Shown piece after piece: positions 1 through 8,241 of a stretch of 64,000 nt of DNA (its first letter is position 1; each line of letters starts with the position of its first letter). The stretch comes from Spirochaetales bacterium (GTDB taxonomy: Bacteria; Spirochaetota; Spirochaetia; Sphaerochaetales; Sphaerochaetaceae), in the NCBI GenBank assembly GCA_018433865.1, contig JAHDQJ010000013.1:25276-89275 (forward strand), read 5' to 3'. The notes below the pieces were generated by a model. That model made no database searches. It worked only from the letters and a program-made list of their open reading frames with translations, and had not been told where the DNA came from. Both the position numbers and the translations under genes were made by a program.

Positions 1-1
1 C

Positions 2-721
2 AGCAATGACCCGCACGTACTGCAGCAGAGCCTCATAGACCTTCATGCTAGTCTTGATACCGCCAATTCGTTCGAAGCCCAAGTAATGGTACTTCACCCG
101 GGATATGCAACGAACCAAGCGGTCCCTTCCCATAACGGAAGAAGACAGGAGCTGTTGACGGGAAAAGAGTTCCATCCTTATATCTGGAGGGAATCGGGTT
201 CCATCTGCATCCCCTCGTACACACGGACAGGACATTACCTGCAGTATCGTGACAACGCCATGGCCCATCTCAAACAATTCGCCATCGAATGCCGGGACAG
301 GGGCGTCACACTTGCCATCGAGAACCTCAATCCGAGAGTAGGGTATCTGTTCCAGACTCCCGAGGAGATGGTAGAATTGGTCACCGAGGTCCCAGAATGC
401 TCGCTCTGCCTTGATGTCGGACACCTATGGATTTCTTCGTGCCTCTACGGATTCGACTTCCACCAAGGAGTACGTGATATCCTGGATACCCAAAAGGTTG
501 TCACTACCCACCTGCACAGCAATTCCTCTCACCCCGGATCCGATGTGCAAAGCATCCAGCTTGAAGATGATCATACATCGTTGGATAAACATGGATTCCC
601 CTATGAGTGGGTCATCAGCCAGATAGCAGCCTCGGGAGCACACATGGTCCTCGAGGTCAAGGAACATCCCCTGGATAACTTCATCCTCCTGATGGGTGAG
701 CTTGAGAAATTGCGATCGTAA
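2..721 (+). CDS. Sugar phosphate isomerase/epimerase-like TIM-barrel protein (5' end outside window)
   Basis: The frame is open from the first complete codon of the window, so the true start lies upstream and only the last 239 residues are seen. Motifs typical of the xylose-isomerase-like TIM barrel (AP endonuclease family 2) are visible: an 'AIENLNP' strand, 'CLDVGHLW' carrying a metal-binding Asp/His pair, 'THLHSNS', and a terminal 'VLEVKE' strand. Family members isomerise or epimerise sugars or keto-polyols using a divalent metal in the cytoplasm; the substrate cannot be read from the sequence. The stop codon lies 6 bases before the 3' end of the convergent dehydrogenase gene. In this setting a sugar-catabolic role is likely. 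Confidence 0.8.
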   Translation, partial: SNDPHVLQQSLIDLHASLDTANSFEAQVMVLHPGYATNQAVPSHNGRRQELLTGKEFHPYIWRESGSICIPSYTRTGHYLQYRDNAMAHLKQFAIECRDRGVTLAIENLNPRVGYLFQTPEEMVELVTEVPECSLCLDVGHLWISSCLYGFDFHQGVRDILDTQKVVTTHLHSNSSHPGSDVQSIQLEDDHTSLDKHGFPYEWVISQIAASGAHMVLEVKEHPLDNFILLMGELEKLRS

Positions 722-727
722 CAGTGC

Positions 728-1846
728 CTATCGGTTATGCAACTCCCACGTGATGACCACTTTGCCACTGGTGGCAAGTGCAGCGGTCCGGAAAGCTTCT
801 GGCCCCTGTTCCAAGGGGAAACGATGCGTGATCATCGGCGAGAAGGAAACTCGGTTGTTGATCATGAAATGGACCATCCGATCATACAGGTGCAGGGGGA
901 AGACATTGCTGCCGAACACCTGCAGCTCCTTGAAGATGAGCTTGTCAGGCTCCAGGCTCTTTTGGAAATCGAAGTGATCCCTGAACTGATTGCTGATGCC
1001 AAGCAGCACCATCCTTCCGTACTGCGCGAGCGCATCGACACCGTTGATCCTCGCTTGGGCAGACGAAGAACATTCCACCACACAATCGACACCGTTCCCT
1101 CCGGTCATTTCGCGTAGTTTCCTAACGGTCTTGGATGCGGGAATCGTGAAGCCGTGGATCAGATCGTACACATCATCTTCCTTCACATCCTTCGAGCTGT
1201 CGAAGACCTGGTTCGCGCCAACTCTTTTAGCCATCTCTAGGCGAGCCTCTGAAATATCGACGGCGAACACATGGGCCCCCATGGCTCTTGCAAGTATGAT
1301 CGTCGCCAGTCCTACCGGACCGCACCCGAATACGGCTACCGATTCACCCGAGGTCACACGTGCCTTGAGCAGTCCGCTATACGCCGTTCCTCCGGCACAC
1401 ATCATGATCGCTCCGTCCTCGAAACCCAGATCGTCGGGGAGGGGGAGGCAATTCTCCTTCGGAACCAGCAGAAGGTCTGCTGCAGCACCGTCGTACTCAC
1501 TGCTCAGTGCTCCGCCGTGCCCGCACATGACCAGATTCCCTGCCCTGCAGGATTCACAGGTCATGCATCCGACCTTGTGGTAGACCGCCACACGATCCCC
1601 TACCTTCACATTCTGCACTCCTGTTCCGACGGCCGAGACGATTCCAGCCGGTTCATGACTCGGTGTCCTGGCCACATGGTTGGGATGGTGAGCGAATTCC
1701 ACATCATGTTGTTCCTTGATGTGCAGGTCACTTCCACAGAGGGCAGCGACCCGCATGCTCACGACCACTTCATTCGGTCCGGGTATCGGATCCGCAACTG
1801 TTTCGATGATGAATTTCTCATTTCCCAGGTACCTGAGCCTTCTCAT
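728..1846 (-). CDS. Zinc-dependent medium-chain alcohol/polyol dehydrogenase
   Basis: A 372-residue medium-chain dehydrogenase. The start at 1846 is chosen because AGGAGGTG lies 5 bases before that ATG; an in-frame start 33 bases further upstream has no such site. Visible motifs are 'CGSDLH' with the catalytic-zinc Cys, 'PSHEPAG' in the usual GHE position, the four structural-zinc cysteines in CMTCESC...C spacing, and the nucleotide-binding 'GCGPVGLA'. Such enzymes oxidise a secondary alcohol of a sugar or polyol with NAD(P). The His of the usual GHE motif is kept, but the preceding Gly is Ser. The gene is transcribed away from the LacI gene at 1992, with which it shares a 145-base control region. 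Confidence 0.88.
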   Translation of the reverse strand: MRRLRYLGNEKFIIETVADPIPGPNEVVVSMRVAALCGSDLHIKEQHDVEFAHHPNHVARTPSHEPAGIVSAVGTGVQNVKVGDRVAVYHKVGCMTCESCRAGNLVMCGHGGALSSEYDGAAADLLLVPKENCLPLPDDLGFEDGAIMMCAGGTAYSGLLKARVTSGESVAVFGCGPVGLATIILARAMGAHVFAVDISEARLEMAKRVGANQVFDSSKDVKEDDVYDLIHGFTIPASKTVRKLREMTGGNGVDCVVECSSSAQARINGVDALAQYGRMVLLGISNQFRDHFDFQKSLEPDKLIFKELQVFGSNVFPLHLYDRMVHFMINNRVSFSPMITHRFPLEQGPEAFRTAALATSGKVVITWELHNR

Positions 1847-1879
1847 GCCACACCTCCTCGTTATCGCATCACCCGTCAC

Positions 1880-1908
1880 AGTCTAGCATGAAAGTTAATT
1901 CTTGTTAA
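1880..1908 (-). promoter_or_regulatory. Sigma-70-type promoter of the zinc dehydrogenase gene
   Basis: Reading the minus strand, TTAACA (1908-1903) and TAGACT (1885-1880) are separated by exactly 17 bases, ahead of the dehydrogenase start at 1846. The -35 box overlaps a GTTAAAAT element (1904-1911) that resembles one arm of the inverted repeat at 3056-3079. The LacI-type protein encoded at 1992 may therefore also control this promoter; that link is inference. Confidence 0.55.
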
Positions 1909-1991
1909 AATAAATCGGAATTTTCATGGTTACTTGTAAATTGAATTTGCAGTGCCGATAAAATGGTGTATGATGAACAAAGGAGTGACAC

Positions 1992-3017
1992 GTGAAGAAG
2001 CATTCTACACTTGAAGATATTGCCATCGCAGCAGGCGTTTCCCGTGCTACCGTCTCCTATGTACTGACTGGGAAAAAAAAGGTCAGCAGGGAGACCACTG
2101 AGAAGATCCTGGGTATCGCAACCAATCTGGGCTACCTGGATACCCGTTCTTCAAAGAATACGAAAGAGAAGGCAAAGACCCCCTTCATAGGATTCCTGGT
2201 TCTCCCCAACAGGGTCCGCCCTGATGAGGATTACTTCGTGTTCTCCATCCAGGAAGGGATCCACGATACCCTCAGGTCGAGCGGCCAATGCCTCGTGTAC
2301 AACCGTCTTCAGCAGTTCAACGATGCACAGGACCCTGCCCTGGTGCGGTTTGTCGATTCGGTCAAGGGGCTCATCATCCTCAACCCTGGGGATGATGCGA
2401 TCTATGAACGATTCATGGAAAACCTTCGGTCCCGCTCCGTCCCCCATGTGTTGATCGGGTCTCCGAACTCAGAGAATACCTACTATGTGGACATGGATGT
2501 CGTAAGTAGTGCCTACCAAAGCTCTTCCATGTTGCTTTCCAAAGGCTGCAGGCACATCATCTACATCGACAGCCACAAAGGAATGAAACAATCGTCCCAG
2601 ATTCTCAAGGGATATCACCTTGCTCATGAGGAACGTGATATCCCCTGGAACGAAGAGCATCTGATACATGCCGAGGGGACAAGCATTGAGGAGGGGATGA
2701 GGATCGCCCGCTCTGCCGTCACATCGGGAAAAAAGGTCGACGGCTTCATCACCCCCAACGATATCCTTGCACGGGGTGTGATCATCGCATTGCAGCAATT
2801 GCAGGTCAAGGTTCCCCAAGACTGCAAGGTCATCAGCTTGGGCGGAGGGGTGATCAGCAGCCAGATATCCTTCCCCCGCATCTCCGCGGTGGACTACAAT
2901 CCGTTCCAGATGGGAACCGAAGCTGCCGTGATGTTGCTGGAGATCATCTCGAAGAAACGCATGCGTCCTACCCACAGTGTGTTCCCTGCCATCCTGATCG
3001 AACGAGAAACCTCCTGA
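1992..3017 (+). CDS. LacI-family transcriptional regulator
   Basis: A 341-residue regulator starting at a GTG codon preceded by AAAGGAG (spacing about 7). Residues 5-50 form the LacI helix-turn-helix ('TLEDIAIAAGVSRATVSYVLTG'-type sequence) and the hinge; the remainder is a periplasmic-binding-protein-like sensor with 'GFITPNDILARGVIIALQQL' and a C-terminal 'YNPFQMGTEAAVMLLEII' region. It likely represses or activates the sugar ABC operon starting at 3188 in response to the imported sugar or its phosphate. A 24-base inverted repeat (3056-3079) between this gene and that operon is a candidate binding site. The effector is unknown. Confidence 0.9.
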   Translation: MKKHSTLEDIAIAAGVSRATVSYVLTGKKKVSRETTEKILGIATNLGYLDTRSSKNTKEKAKTPFIGFLVLPNRVRPDEDYFVFSIQEGIHDTLRSSGQCLVYNRLQQFNDAQDPALVRFVDSVKGLIILNPGDDAIYERFMENLRSRSVPHVLIGSPNSENTYYVDMDVVSSAYQSSSMLLSKGCRHIIYIDSHKGMKQSSQILKGYHLAHEERDIPWNEEHLIHAEGTSIEEGMRIARSAVTSGKKVDGFITPNDILARGVIIALQQLQVKVPQDCKVISLGGGVISSQISFPRISAVDYNPFQMGTEAAVMLLEIISKKRMRPTHSVFPAILIERETS

Positions 3018-3055
3018 ACCGGAGGGGCATGCAGGGGATACTTGGTGCACTAAAA

Positions 3056-3079
3056 GGTTAAAATATTTCAATTTTAACC
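3056..3079. repeat. Inverted repeat, candidate operator of the first sugar operon
   Basis: GGTTAAAAT (3056-3064) and ATTTTAACC (3071-3079) are perfect 9-base arms around a 6-base centre. A weaker related element with arms TTTAA/TTAAA lies at 3093-3111. Both sit between the LacI gene and the operon promoter at 3131. The AT-rich arms differ from the classic LacI-family operator with a central CG, so assignment to the neighbouring LacI protein rests on position. It could also be a short terminator for the LacI gene, but no T-run follows. Confidence 0.45.
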
Positions 3080-3130
3080 AAAGAGAAAATAATTTAAAGT
3101 GAAATATTAAATCGATACATCATTATTTTG

Positions 3131-3158
3131 TTGACATCTGGTGAATATGGGATAGTAT
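3131..3158 (+). promoter_or_regulatory. Promoter of the first sugar ABC operon
   Basis: A consensus -35 box TTGACA (3131-3136) is followed 16 bases later by TAGTAT (3153-3158), giving a short leader before the binding-protein ATG at 3188. No better pair is seen in the 170-base intergenic region. Confidence 0.55.
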
Positions 3159-3187
3159 GGACCTATCAATACAAAATTGGAGGGACC

Positions 3188-4468
3188 ATGAAAAAAGTAG
3201 GATTGGTACTGTTTCTGATCTTGGCGCTCGCAAGCCCTGTCTTCGCAGCAGGAAACGCGGAAGCGGTGAAACCGGCTGAGGGTGTGGAGATCGACTTCCA
3301 GATCTGGGTTACTCCTAACCTCACCGTGGAGTACTGGGAGGACTTGGTTGCAGACTTCAGCAAGAAGCATCCCGACATCAAGGTGAACATCGTACAAGCG
3401 ATCACCGGAGAATCGACTGCGGACAATTTCCTCAGAACCCGGCTTGCAGCAGGCAATTTTCCCGATGTCAGCCACGTCTTCACCGAAGACATGTTCATCG
3501 AGGCGAAAGCATTCATGCCATTGCCGATTGATGATGACGTGAAGCAACTGAGAAACCTCGAGGGGATGATCAAGGCCGATGGCAATCTCTACACCTATGA
3601 TTCGATCACATTGGTACATGGGTTGATCTACTACAACAAAGCCCTGTTCGAGAAGGCCGGCATCACCGAGCTTCCCAAGACCCAGGCACAATTCGATGCA
3701 GCATGTGAGAAGCTCCTGGCCGCCGGGATCGTCCCGATTTCCGTGGCAGGCGCAGACTGGACGAGCGGATTCGTACTCTCGATCATGGCAGCTCCCCAGG
3801 TCTTCTACAACAATACCGTCTGGTACCGTGACCGCAATGACAAGAAGGTTTCCTTTTTCGATACCGATTGGCGTGAAAGTGCAACCCGTTTCAAGACCAT
3901 GTACGAGAAAGGCTACATCTACAAGGGAGCTCCCGCGATGGACTATACCGCCTCCCAGCAGTTCTTCCTCGATGGCAAGGCAGCGATGTACCCCATGGGC
4001 AGTTGGTTCAGCGGAGCTCCGGAAGCGCTCGCGGCCAATTTCAAGATCGGCGTGATCGCACCCCCGACCAAGGATGGCGGAGCCTATATGGCGGCCATTG
4101 CCAACCGCAACGGCTACGCAGTCAGCGCTACGTCCAAGAATCCTGAAGCGGCGATCGCATTGGCCAAGTACATGGGACTCGATCCCTATCCCGTATCGAA
4201 ACGGCTCGCATTGGAAGGCGGTTTCTCCGATATGAAGAACCCGGATGCCTATGCGTACGACATGACCTACATCCAAGAGGGGATCAACGAACTCTACAAG
4301 GCTGCCACGGTCATGACGAACAACTACAACCACCCGGTCGGCGCGAATCCTCCCGACGGATTCACCGACGCGATGACACGTGCTGCACAGATGCTCCTTA
4401 CCGGTGGAACGGTCGACGCGGCGCTCGGCGAACTTGAGAGTTATTGGGACGCCAACCAGACCAAGTAA
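3188..4468 (+). CDS. Extracellular sugar-binding protein of an ABC transporter (family 1)
   Basis: A 426-residue solute-binding protein. The start at 3188 is preferred over an in-frame TTG 60 bases upstream because GGAGG stands 5 bases before it and a signal peptide begins there: MKK, a hydrophobic run, then 'ASPVFAAGNAEA'. The mature part has family-1 features such as 'DFSKKHPDIKVNIV', 'GNFPDVSHVF' and 'YYNKALFEKAGI', and a late 'MYPMGSWF'. It would capture a mono- or oligosaccharide outside the cytoplasmic membrane and hand it to the two permeases encoded next. A strong hairpin follows the stop codon. No ATPase gene is in the operon, so a shared MsmK-type ATPase elsewhere is expected. Confidence 0.92.
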   Translation: MKKVGLVLFLILALASPVFAAGNAEAVKPAEGVEIDFQIWVTPNLTVEYWEDLVADFSKKHPDIKVNIVQAITGESTADNFLRTRLAAGNFPDVSHVFTEDMFIEAKAFMPLPIDDDVKQLRNLEGMIKADGNLYTYDSITLVHGLIYYNKALFEKAGITELPKTQAQFDAACEKLLAAGIVPISVAGADWTSGFVLSIMAAPQVFYNNTVWYRDRNDKKVSFFDTDWRESATRFKTMYEKGYIYKGAPAMDYTASQQFFLDGKAAMYPMGSWFSGAPEALAANFKIGVIAPPTKDGGAYMAAIANRNGYAVSATSKNPEAAIALAKYMGLDPYPVSKRLALEGGFSDMKNPDAYAYDMTYIQEGINELYKAATVMTNNYNHPVGANPPDGFTDAMTRAAQMLLTGGTVDAALGELESYWDANQTK

Positions 4469-4491
4469 TCGCACGTTATTGTTAACATTGT

Positions 4492-4523
4492 GGAGGTGGA
4501 CCCTGATGCCAGGATCCACCTCC
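4492..4523 (+). other. Intercistronic stem-loop after the binding-protein gene
   Basis: GGAGGTGGA (4492-4500) pairs perfectly with TCCACCTCC (4515-4523), and an inner CCTG/CAGG (4502-4505 with 4510-4513) extends the stem. No T-run follows and the permease gene begins 27 bases on. It is more likely an mRNA-stabilising or attenuating hairpin than a full terminator, allowing more binding protein than permease. Confidence 0.6.
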
Positions 4524-4549
4524 GATTACCCCACACGCGGAGAGAGAGG

Positions 4550-5428
4550 ATGGATCAGAAACGACTGGACCTGCAGAAAAGCCTGATGGTATGTCCGAGC
4601 ATGCTCATATACCTCACCTTCATGGCCCTGCCGATTGCCCTGACCGTGTATTACGGATTCACCAATTGGAACGGCGTCGCCCCAAGTTGGCAATTCGTCG
4701 GATTGAAGAACTACCTGCGGGCATTCACCGACAAACAGTTCCTCTACTCAGTACGTTTTACTCTCGTATTCTCCATCGTCATCACACTTCTCAGCAATGC
4801 ATTGGGACTGTTGTTCGCTGTGCTGGTCAATGGCAAGCAACGTAGCATGAACTTTTTTCGTTCCATGATCTTCATCCCGCTCTTGATCAGTCCTATCGCA
4901 GCCGGTTTCGTCTGGAAAGCGTTGTTCAGCTACTCAGGCATCATTAACCAATTTCTCGAACGATGGTTCGGGCTTGAGGCCATCATGTTCCTCGGCAAGC
5001 CGGACATGGCGAAACTGATACTCATCCTCTTCACACTCTGGCAGAACATCGGATTCTGCATGGTGATCTATCTTGCAGGGCTGCAGACCATTCCGCCCGA
5101 TTTCTTTGATGCCGCGGCAATCGACGGTGCGAATCCTTGGCAACGGTTCAAGAGCATCATCTTCCCGTATCTGGCACCATCGACCACCTCGGCAGTCCTG
5201 GTGATGTTCACCAGTGCGATGCGGGAATACCCGCGGCCATTGGTCCTCACCGCCGGCGGTCCGGTCGGACAGACCGAGACGCTCGCGTTCAGGATCTTCA
5301 AGGTCGGCTTCGACGCGAACCAGCTGGGATATGGTTCCGCGATGGCTGCATGGGTGCTTCTGCTCACCTCCTTGCTCTCGATTGCCATCTCAAGGCTTCT
5401 CAGGAGAAGGGAGGAGTTCCTGAAATGA
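4550..5428 (+). CDS. Sugar ABC transporter permease (MalF/UgpA type)
   Basis: A 292-residue inner-membrane permease with about six hydrophobic segments. The start at 4550 has GGAGAG five bases upstream; an earlier in-frame ATG at 4490 lies in the hairpin and is unlikely. The EAA-type coupling loop is seen as 'DAAAIDGANPWQRFKSIIFPYL'-like sequence near residue 210. It pairs with the next gene product to form the membrane channel. The stop overlaps the start of the second permease gene by 4 bases, pointing to translational coupling. Confidence 0.92.
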   Translation: MDQKRLDLQKSLMVCPSMLIYLTFMALPIALTVYYGFTNWNGVAPSWQFVGLKNYLRAFTDKQFLYSVRFTLVFSIVITLLSNALGLLFAVLVNGKQRSMNFFRSMIFIPLLISPIAAGFVWKALFSYSGIINQFLERWFGLEAIMFLGKPDMAKLILILFTLWQNIGFCMVIYLAGLQTIPPDFFDAAAIDGANPWQRFKSIIFPYLAPSTTSAVLVMFTSAMREYPRPLVLTAGGPVGQTETLAFRIFKVGFDANQLGYGSAMAAWVLLLTSLLSIAISRLLRRREEFLK

Positions 5429-6255
5429 AAACAAGACATACCCCTGTTTCATTCGTCATCCTCTCTTTCACCAGTTTGGTCTTCTTCGTACCCATCTACA
5501 TCACGATCATCAATGCGTTCAAGACGAAAGCCGACATCATGCAGAATCCCTTCGGATTCTCCTTGGGTTCGCTGACGTTCGAAAACCTGAAGACCCACGG
5601 ATTCTCCTCATACTTCAACATCTTCCAGGCATACTTCAATACGATCATCATCGTCGGCTTCTCCATCGTGGGGATCATCGTGCTTACCAGCATGCTCAGC
5701 TACGTCATGGATCGCAATCGTGAGAACAAGGTCCTCAAGATATTCTACGTGCTCATGCTCGCAGGCTTGATCATCCCTCCCGAATCGATACTCCTCTCCA
5801 TCGTGCAGATCCTGAGGAACCTCGGCCTCATGTTCACCTTCCCGGGCTTGGTCCTGAGAAATATCGGCTGGTATGTGCCGTTCAGCTGCTTTGTCTTCGT
5901 CGGATATGTGAAGACCATTTCACGGGAACTTGACGAGTCGGCCTATCTCGATGGTGCGGGTGCGTTCAGCATCTATGCGCGGATCATCTTCCCCTTGATG
6001 AAACCGGCGATCGCGAGCGTGTTCATCTTCTGTTTCCTCTGGATATGGAACGATTTCCTCAATCCCCTGATACTCTTGGGAGACAAGACCTACACCGTGA
6101 CCATCGGTATCTATCGTGCGATCGGACAATACAGTACCGCGTGGGACCAGATATTCGCGTTGGTCTTCCTAGTCTCCATACCGGTGCTGCTCATGTACAT
6201 ATTCATGCAAAAATATTTCATCGAAGGACTGACCGCTGGTGCGATCAAAGGGTAG
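5425..6255 (+). CDS. Sugar ABC transporter permease (MalG/UgpE type)
   Basis: A 276-residue permease with six predicted membrane segments. It starts at the ATG overlapping the previous stop (ATGA), with GGGAGGAG about 10 bases upstream. The EAA loop reads 'ESAYLDGAGAFSIYARIIFP', and the C-terminus 'QKYFIEGLTAGAIKG' is the standard ending of the MalG type. It forms a heterodimer with the preceding permease. No ATPase gene follows, as is common for carbohydrate uptake CUT1 operons that borrow a shared ATPase. Confidence 0.93.
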   Translation: MKTRHTPVSFVILSFTSLVFFVPIYITIINAFKTKADIMQNPFGFSLGSLTFENLKTHGFSSYFNIFQAYFNTIIIVGFSIVGIIVLTSMLSYVMDRNRENKVLKIFYVLMLAGLIIPPESILLSIVQILRNLGLMFTFPGLVLRNIGWYVPFSCFVFVGYVKTISRELDESAYLDGAGAFSIYARIIFPLMKPAIASVFIFCFLWIWNDFLNPLILLGDKTYTVTIGIYRAIGQYSTAWDQIFALVFLVSIPVLLMYIFMQKYFIEGLTAGAIKG

Positions 6256-6265
6256 GAGGCAGCAT

Positions 6266-7267
6266 ATGTTGGCAGCATTCAGAAGCAAGGACACCATCGA
6301 ACTGCGCGAGGTCGCCTCAAGCGAACCGCAAGAGAACCAAGTGCACATCCGCATCGATGCCTGCGGAGTATGCGGTACCGATATCCATGATGACGAACCG
6401 TCCTCCCACCGGTTCGGACATGAGATCGCCGGTGTGGTCACGGAAGTGGGACCCGGAGTCACCCATGTACAGGTCGGTCAGACCGTGGTGCTCGACTCTG
6501 CCACCCCGTGCGGACGCTGCGCGATGTGCAAGAACGGCATGCAGGAATTGTGTACCGATATCCAGAGCTTCTATTATCTCGACCAATTCGGCTTCGCCGA
6601 GGAGATGAACGTTCCGGCAATCTGTGTCATCCCGTATGAGGGGCTTGATCCTGCGGTTGCCACGTTGCAGGAACCGCTTGGGGTTGCCATAGATCTGTGC
6701 CGGCTGAGCGACATCACGACCACCAGCAATGTACTGGTGATCGGCCAGGGACCTATCGGTCTGATGGCGAGCGCATTGGTCAGGATGCATGGCGCCAGGC
6801 GCCTGTTCGTGAGTGATTTTGCGAGCAAACATGCCCGCAAGGAGATGGCCCAGTCACTCAACATCGACCGGTTCATCGACGCAGAACATGAAGACTTGAG
6901 TGAAGTCTTGCGCGATGAGCGCATCGATCGGATCCTCGTGACCGCTCCCCCGCCGGCGATCGTAACCGCAATCGACATCGCGGCCAAGGGAGCGATCCTC
7001 AGCTTCATCGGGATCGGACATGGAGGAACGGAGAAACTCACCTTCGATGCCAATGAGTTCCACTTCAAGAAACTCCAGCTGCGCGCCTCGTTCGCCTCCC
7101 CGGCGATGTTCGGACCATTGGCACTCTCCTATCTCCGGGAAGGACGGATCGATGGGAATCGGATGGTCAGCCACCGGTTCCCCCTGTCGCGGATATCCGA
7201 TGCACTCAAGGTTGCCACCGATGATCCAGAAGCTTTGAAAGTGGTGGTCGGGAGGAATTTCGCGTGA
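6266..7267 (+). CDS. Zinc-dependent medium-chain dehydrogenase
   Basis: A 333-residue enzyme. The start at 6266 follows GTAGGAGG with 6-8 bases spacing; an earlier in-frame ATG overlaps the permease end. It has 'CGVCGTDIH' with the catalytic Cys, 'GHEIAG', structural-zinc cysteines in CGRCAMC...C, and the dinucleotide motif 'GQGPIGLMA'. It probably oxidises or reduces one position of the imported sugar or a derived polyol. It differs clearly from the dehydrogenases at 728 and 62799, so three separate members are present in the window. The stop overlaps the next gene's start. Confidence 0.88.
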   Translation: MLAAFRSKDTIELREVASSEPQENQVHIRIDACGVCGTDIHDDEPSSHRFGHEIAGVVTEVGPGVTHVQVGQTVVLDSATPCGRCAMCKNGMQELCTDIQSFYYLDQFGFAEEMNVPAICVIPYEGLDPAVATLQEPLGVAIDLCRLSDITTTSNVLVIGQGPIGLMASALVRMHGARRLFVSDFASKHARKEMAQSLNIDRFIDAEHEDLSEVLRDERIDRILVTAPPPAIVTAIDIAAKGAILSFIGIGHGGTEKLTFDANEFHFKKLQLRASFASPAMFGPLALSYLREGRIDGNRMVSHRFPLSRISDALKVATDDPEALKVVVGRNFA

Positions 7268-8226
7268 TGGACAGCCGCCAGCGGATGATCCGTACCCTCC
7301 GGTTTGAGCCTGTGGACCGGATCGCCCACTTCGAGAGCATGTTCGAGCTCGAATGCGAAGCTTTTTCCCTGCAATTTCCCTCCCAGTCGGATTGGGAACA
7401 CCTGAAGGGGAAGGAGCGCGAGGACGCACTCAACTGCTGCATGGATATCTACGAAAGGATCATCGATACCTACGGGTGGGACGCCTTGGCTGTCTACAAC
7501 CCCTGGGAAGATCCCGAGGCGGTAGCTCTCGCCGTCAAGCGTTTCGGACATCGGATTCTTGTGGGTGGCATGTGCGGACACAGCATCCTCTCCATCGAGA
7601 GTGTGGAAGATTGGGAACAATTCGCGATCGATCTTTACGAGGATCGGGAGAAGCTGCATCGTCGTGCCAAGATGATGCATGAGCGTGCGTGTGCACTGAT
7701 CCGTTCCTATGCCTCGTGTGGTGCCGATTTTGTGTTCATCCCCAATGATATCGCATTCAATGCCGGGCCATTCATCAATCCCGAGCTGATGGACGAATTG
7801 TTGTTCCCCTATCTGAAACGGCAAGTGGATCTCGCCAAGGATCTCGGTCTGTTCGTCTTCCTCCATACCGACGGCTTCATCATGCCGATCCTCGATCGCC
7901 TGATCTCCATGGGTGCCCATTGCCTGCAGTCGATCGATCCCATGGCAGGAGTCGACATCGCCGAGGTGAAGGTGAGGACGCACGGCAAGCTGGCGTTGAT
8001 GGGGAATGTACAATGCTCACTGCTGCAGGACGGACCTGAACAGGATATCCGGTCTGCCGCCTCATACTGTCTCGTACATGCCTCTTCGGGGGGCGGGTAC
8101 ATATTCGGAACCTCGAACACCATCTTCCCGGGCATGCCGTTGCGGCACTACCGGACGATGCTCGAAGTCCTGCACTGTTTCAACGAAGGGTATGCATATA
8201 CCCCCTACATCCTACATCAGACATAA
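7264..8226 (+). CDS. URO-D/methyltransferase-superfamily protein of unknown function
   Basis: A 320-residue protein of the uroporphyrinogen decarboxylase-like TIM-barrel superfamily: N-terminal 'SRQRMIRTLRFEPVDRI', middle 'FVFIPNDIAFNAGPFINPELMDELLFPYLK', then 'LHTDG' and 'HCLQSIDPMAGVDIAEVK'. Either GTG at 7264 or ATG at 7267 may be the start; GGAGGA lies 7 or 10 bases upstream. No haem genes are nearby and the position inside a sugar operon argues against haem synthesis. Relatives include corrinoid-linked methyltransferases, but no corrinoid protein gene is here, so the role is open. It is the first of three such genes in the window. Confidence 0.8.
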   Translation: MMDSRQRMIRTLRFEPVDRIAHFESMFELECEAFSLQFPSQSDWEHLKGKEREDALNCCMDIYERIIDTYGWDALAVYNPWEDPEAVALAVKRFGHRILVGGMCGHSILSIESVEDWEQFAIDLYEDREKLHRRAKMMHERACALIRSYASCGADFVFIPNDIAFNAGPFINPELMDELLFPYLKRQVDLAKDLGLFVFLHTDGFIMPILDRLISMGAHCLQSIDPMAGVDIAEVKVRTHGKLALMGNVQCSLLQDGPEQDIRSAASYCLVHASSGGGYIFGTSNTIFPGMPLRHYRTMLEVLHCFNEGYAYTPYILHQT

Positions 8227-8241
8227 AAAGGAGCCGACATC

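Noticed and set aside
3107..4519. A 470-codon open frame opposite the first binding-protein gene
   Set aside because: It is a shadow of a well-supported gene; the antisense translation is rich in His, Arg, Cys and Val without any domain. Similar long shadows at 23231-24289, 38638-39900, 60467-61504 and 62751-63767 were rejected for the same reason.
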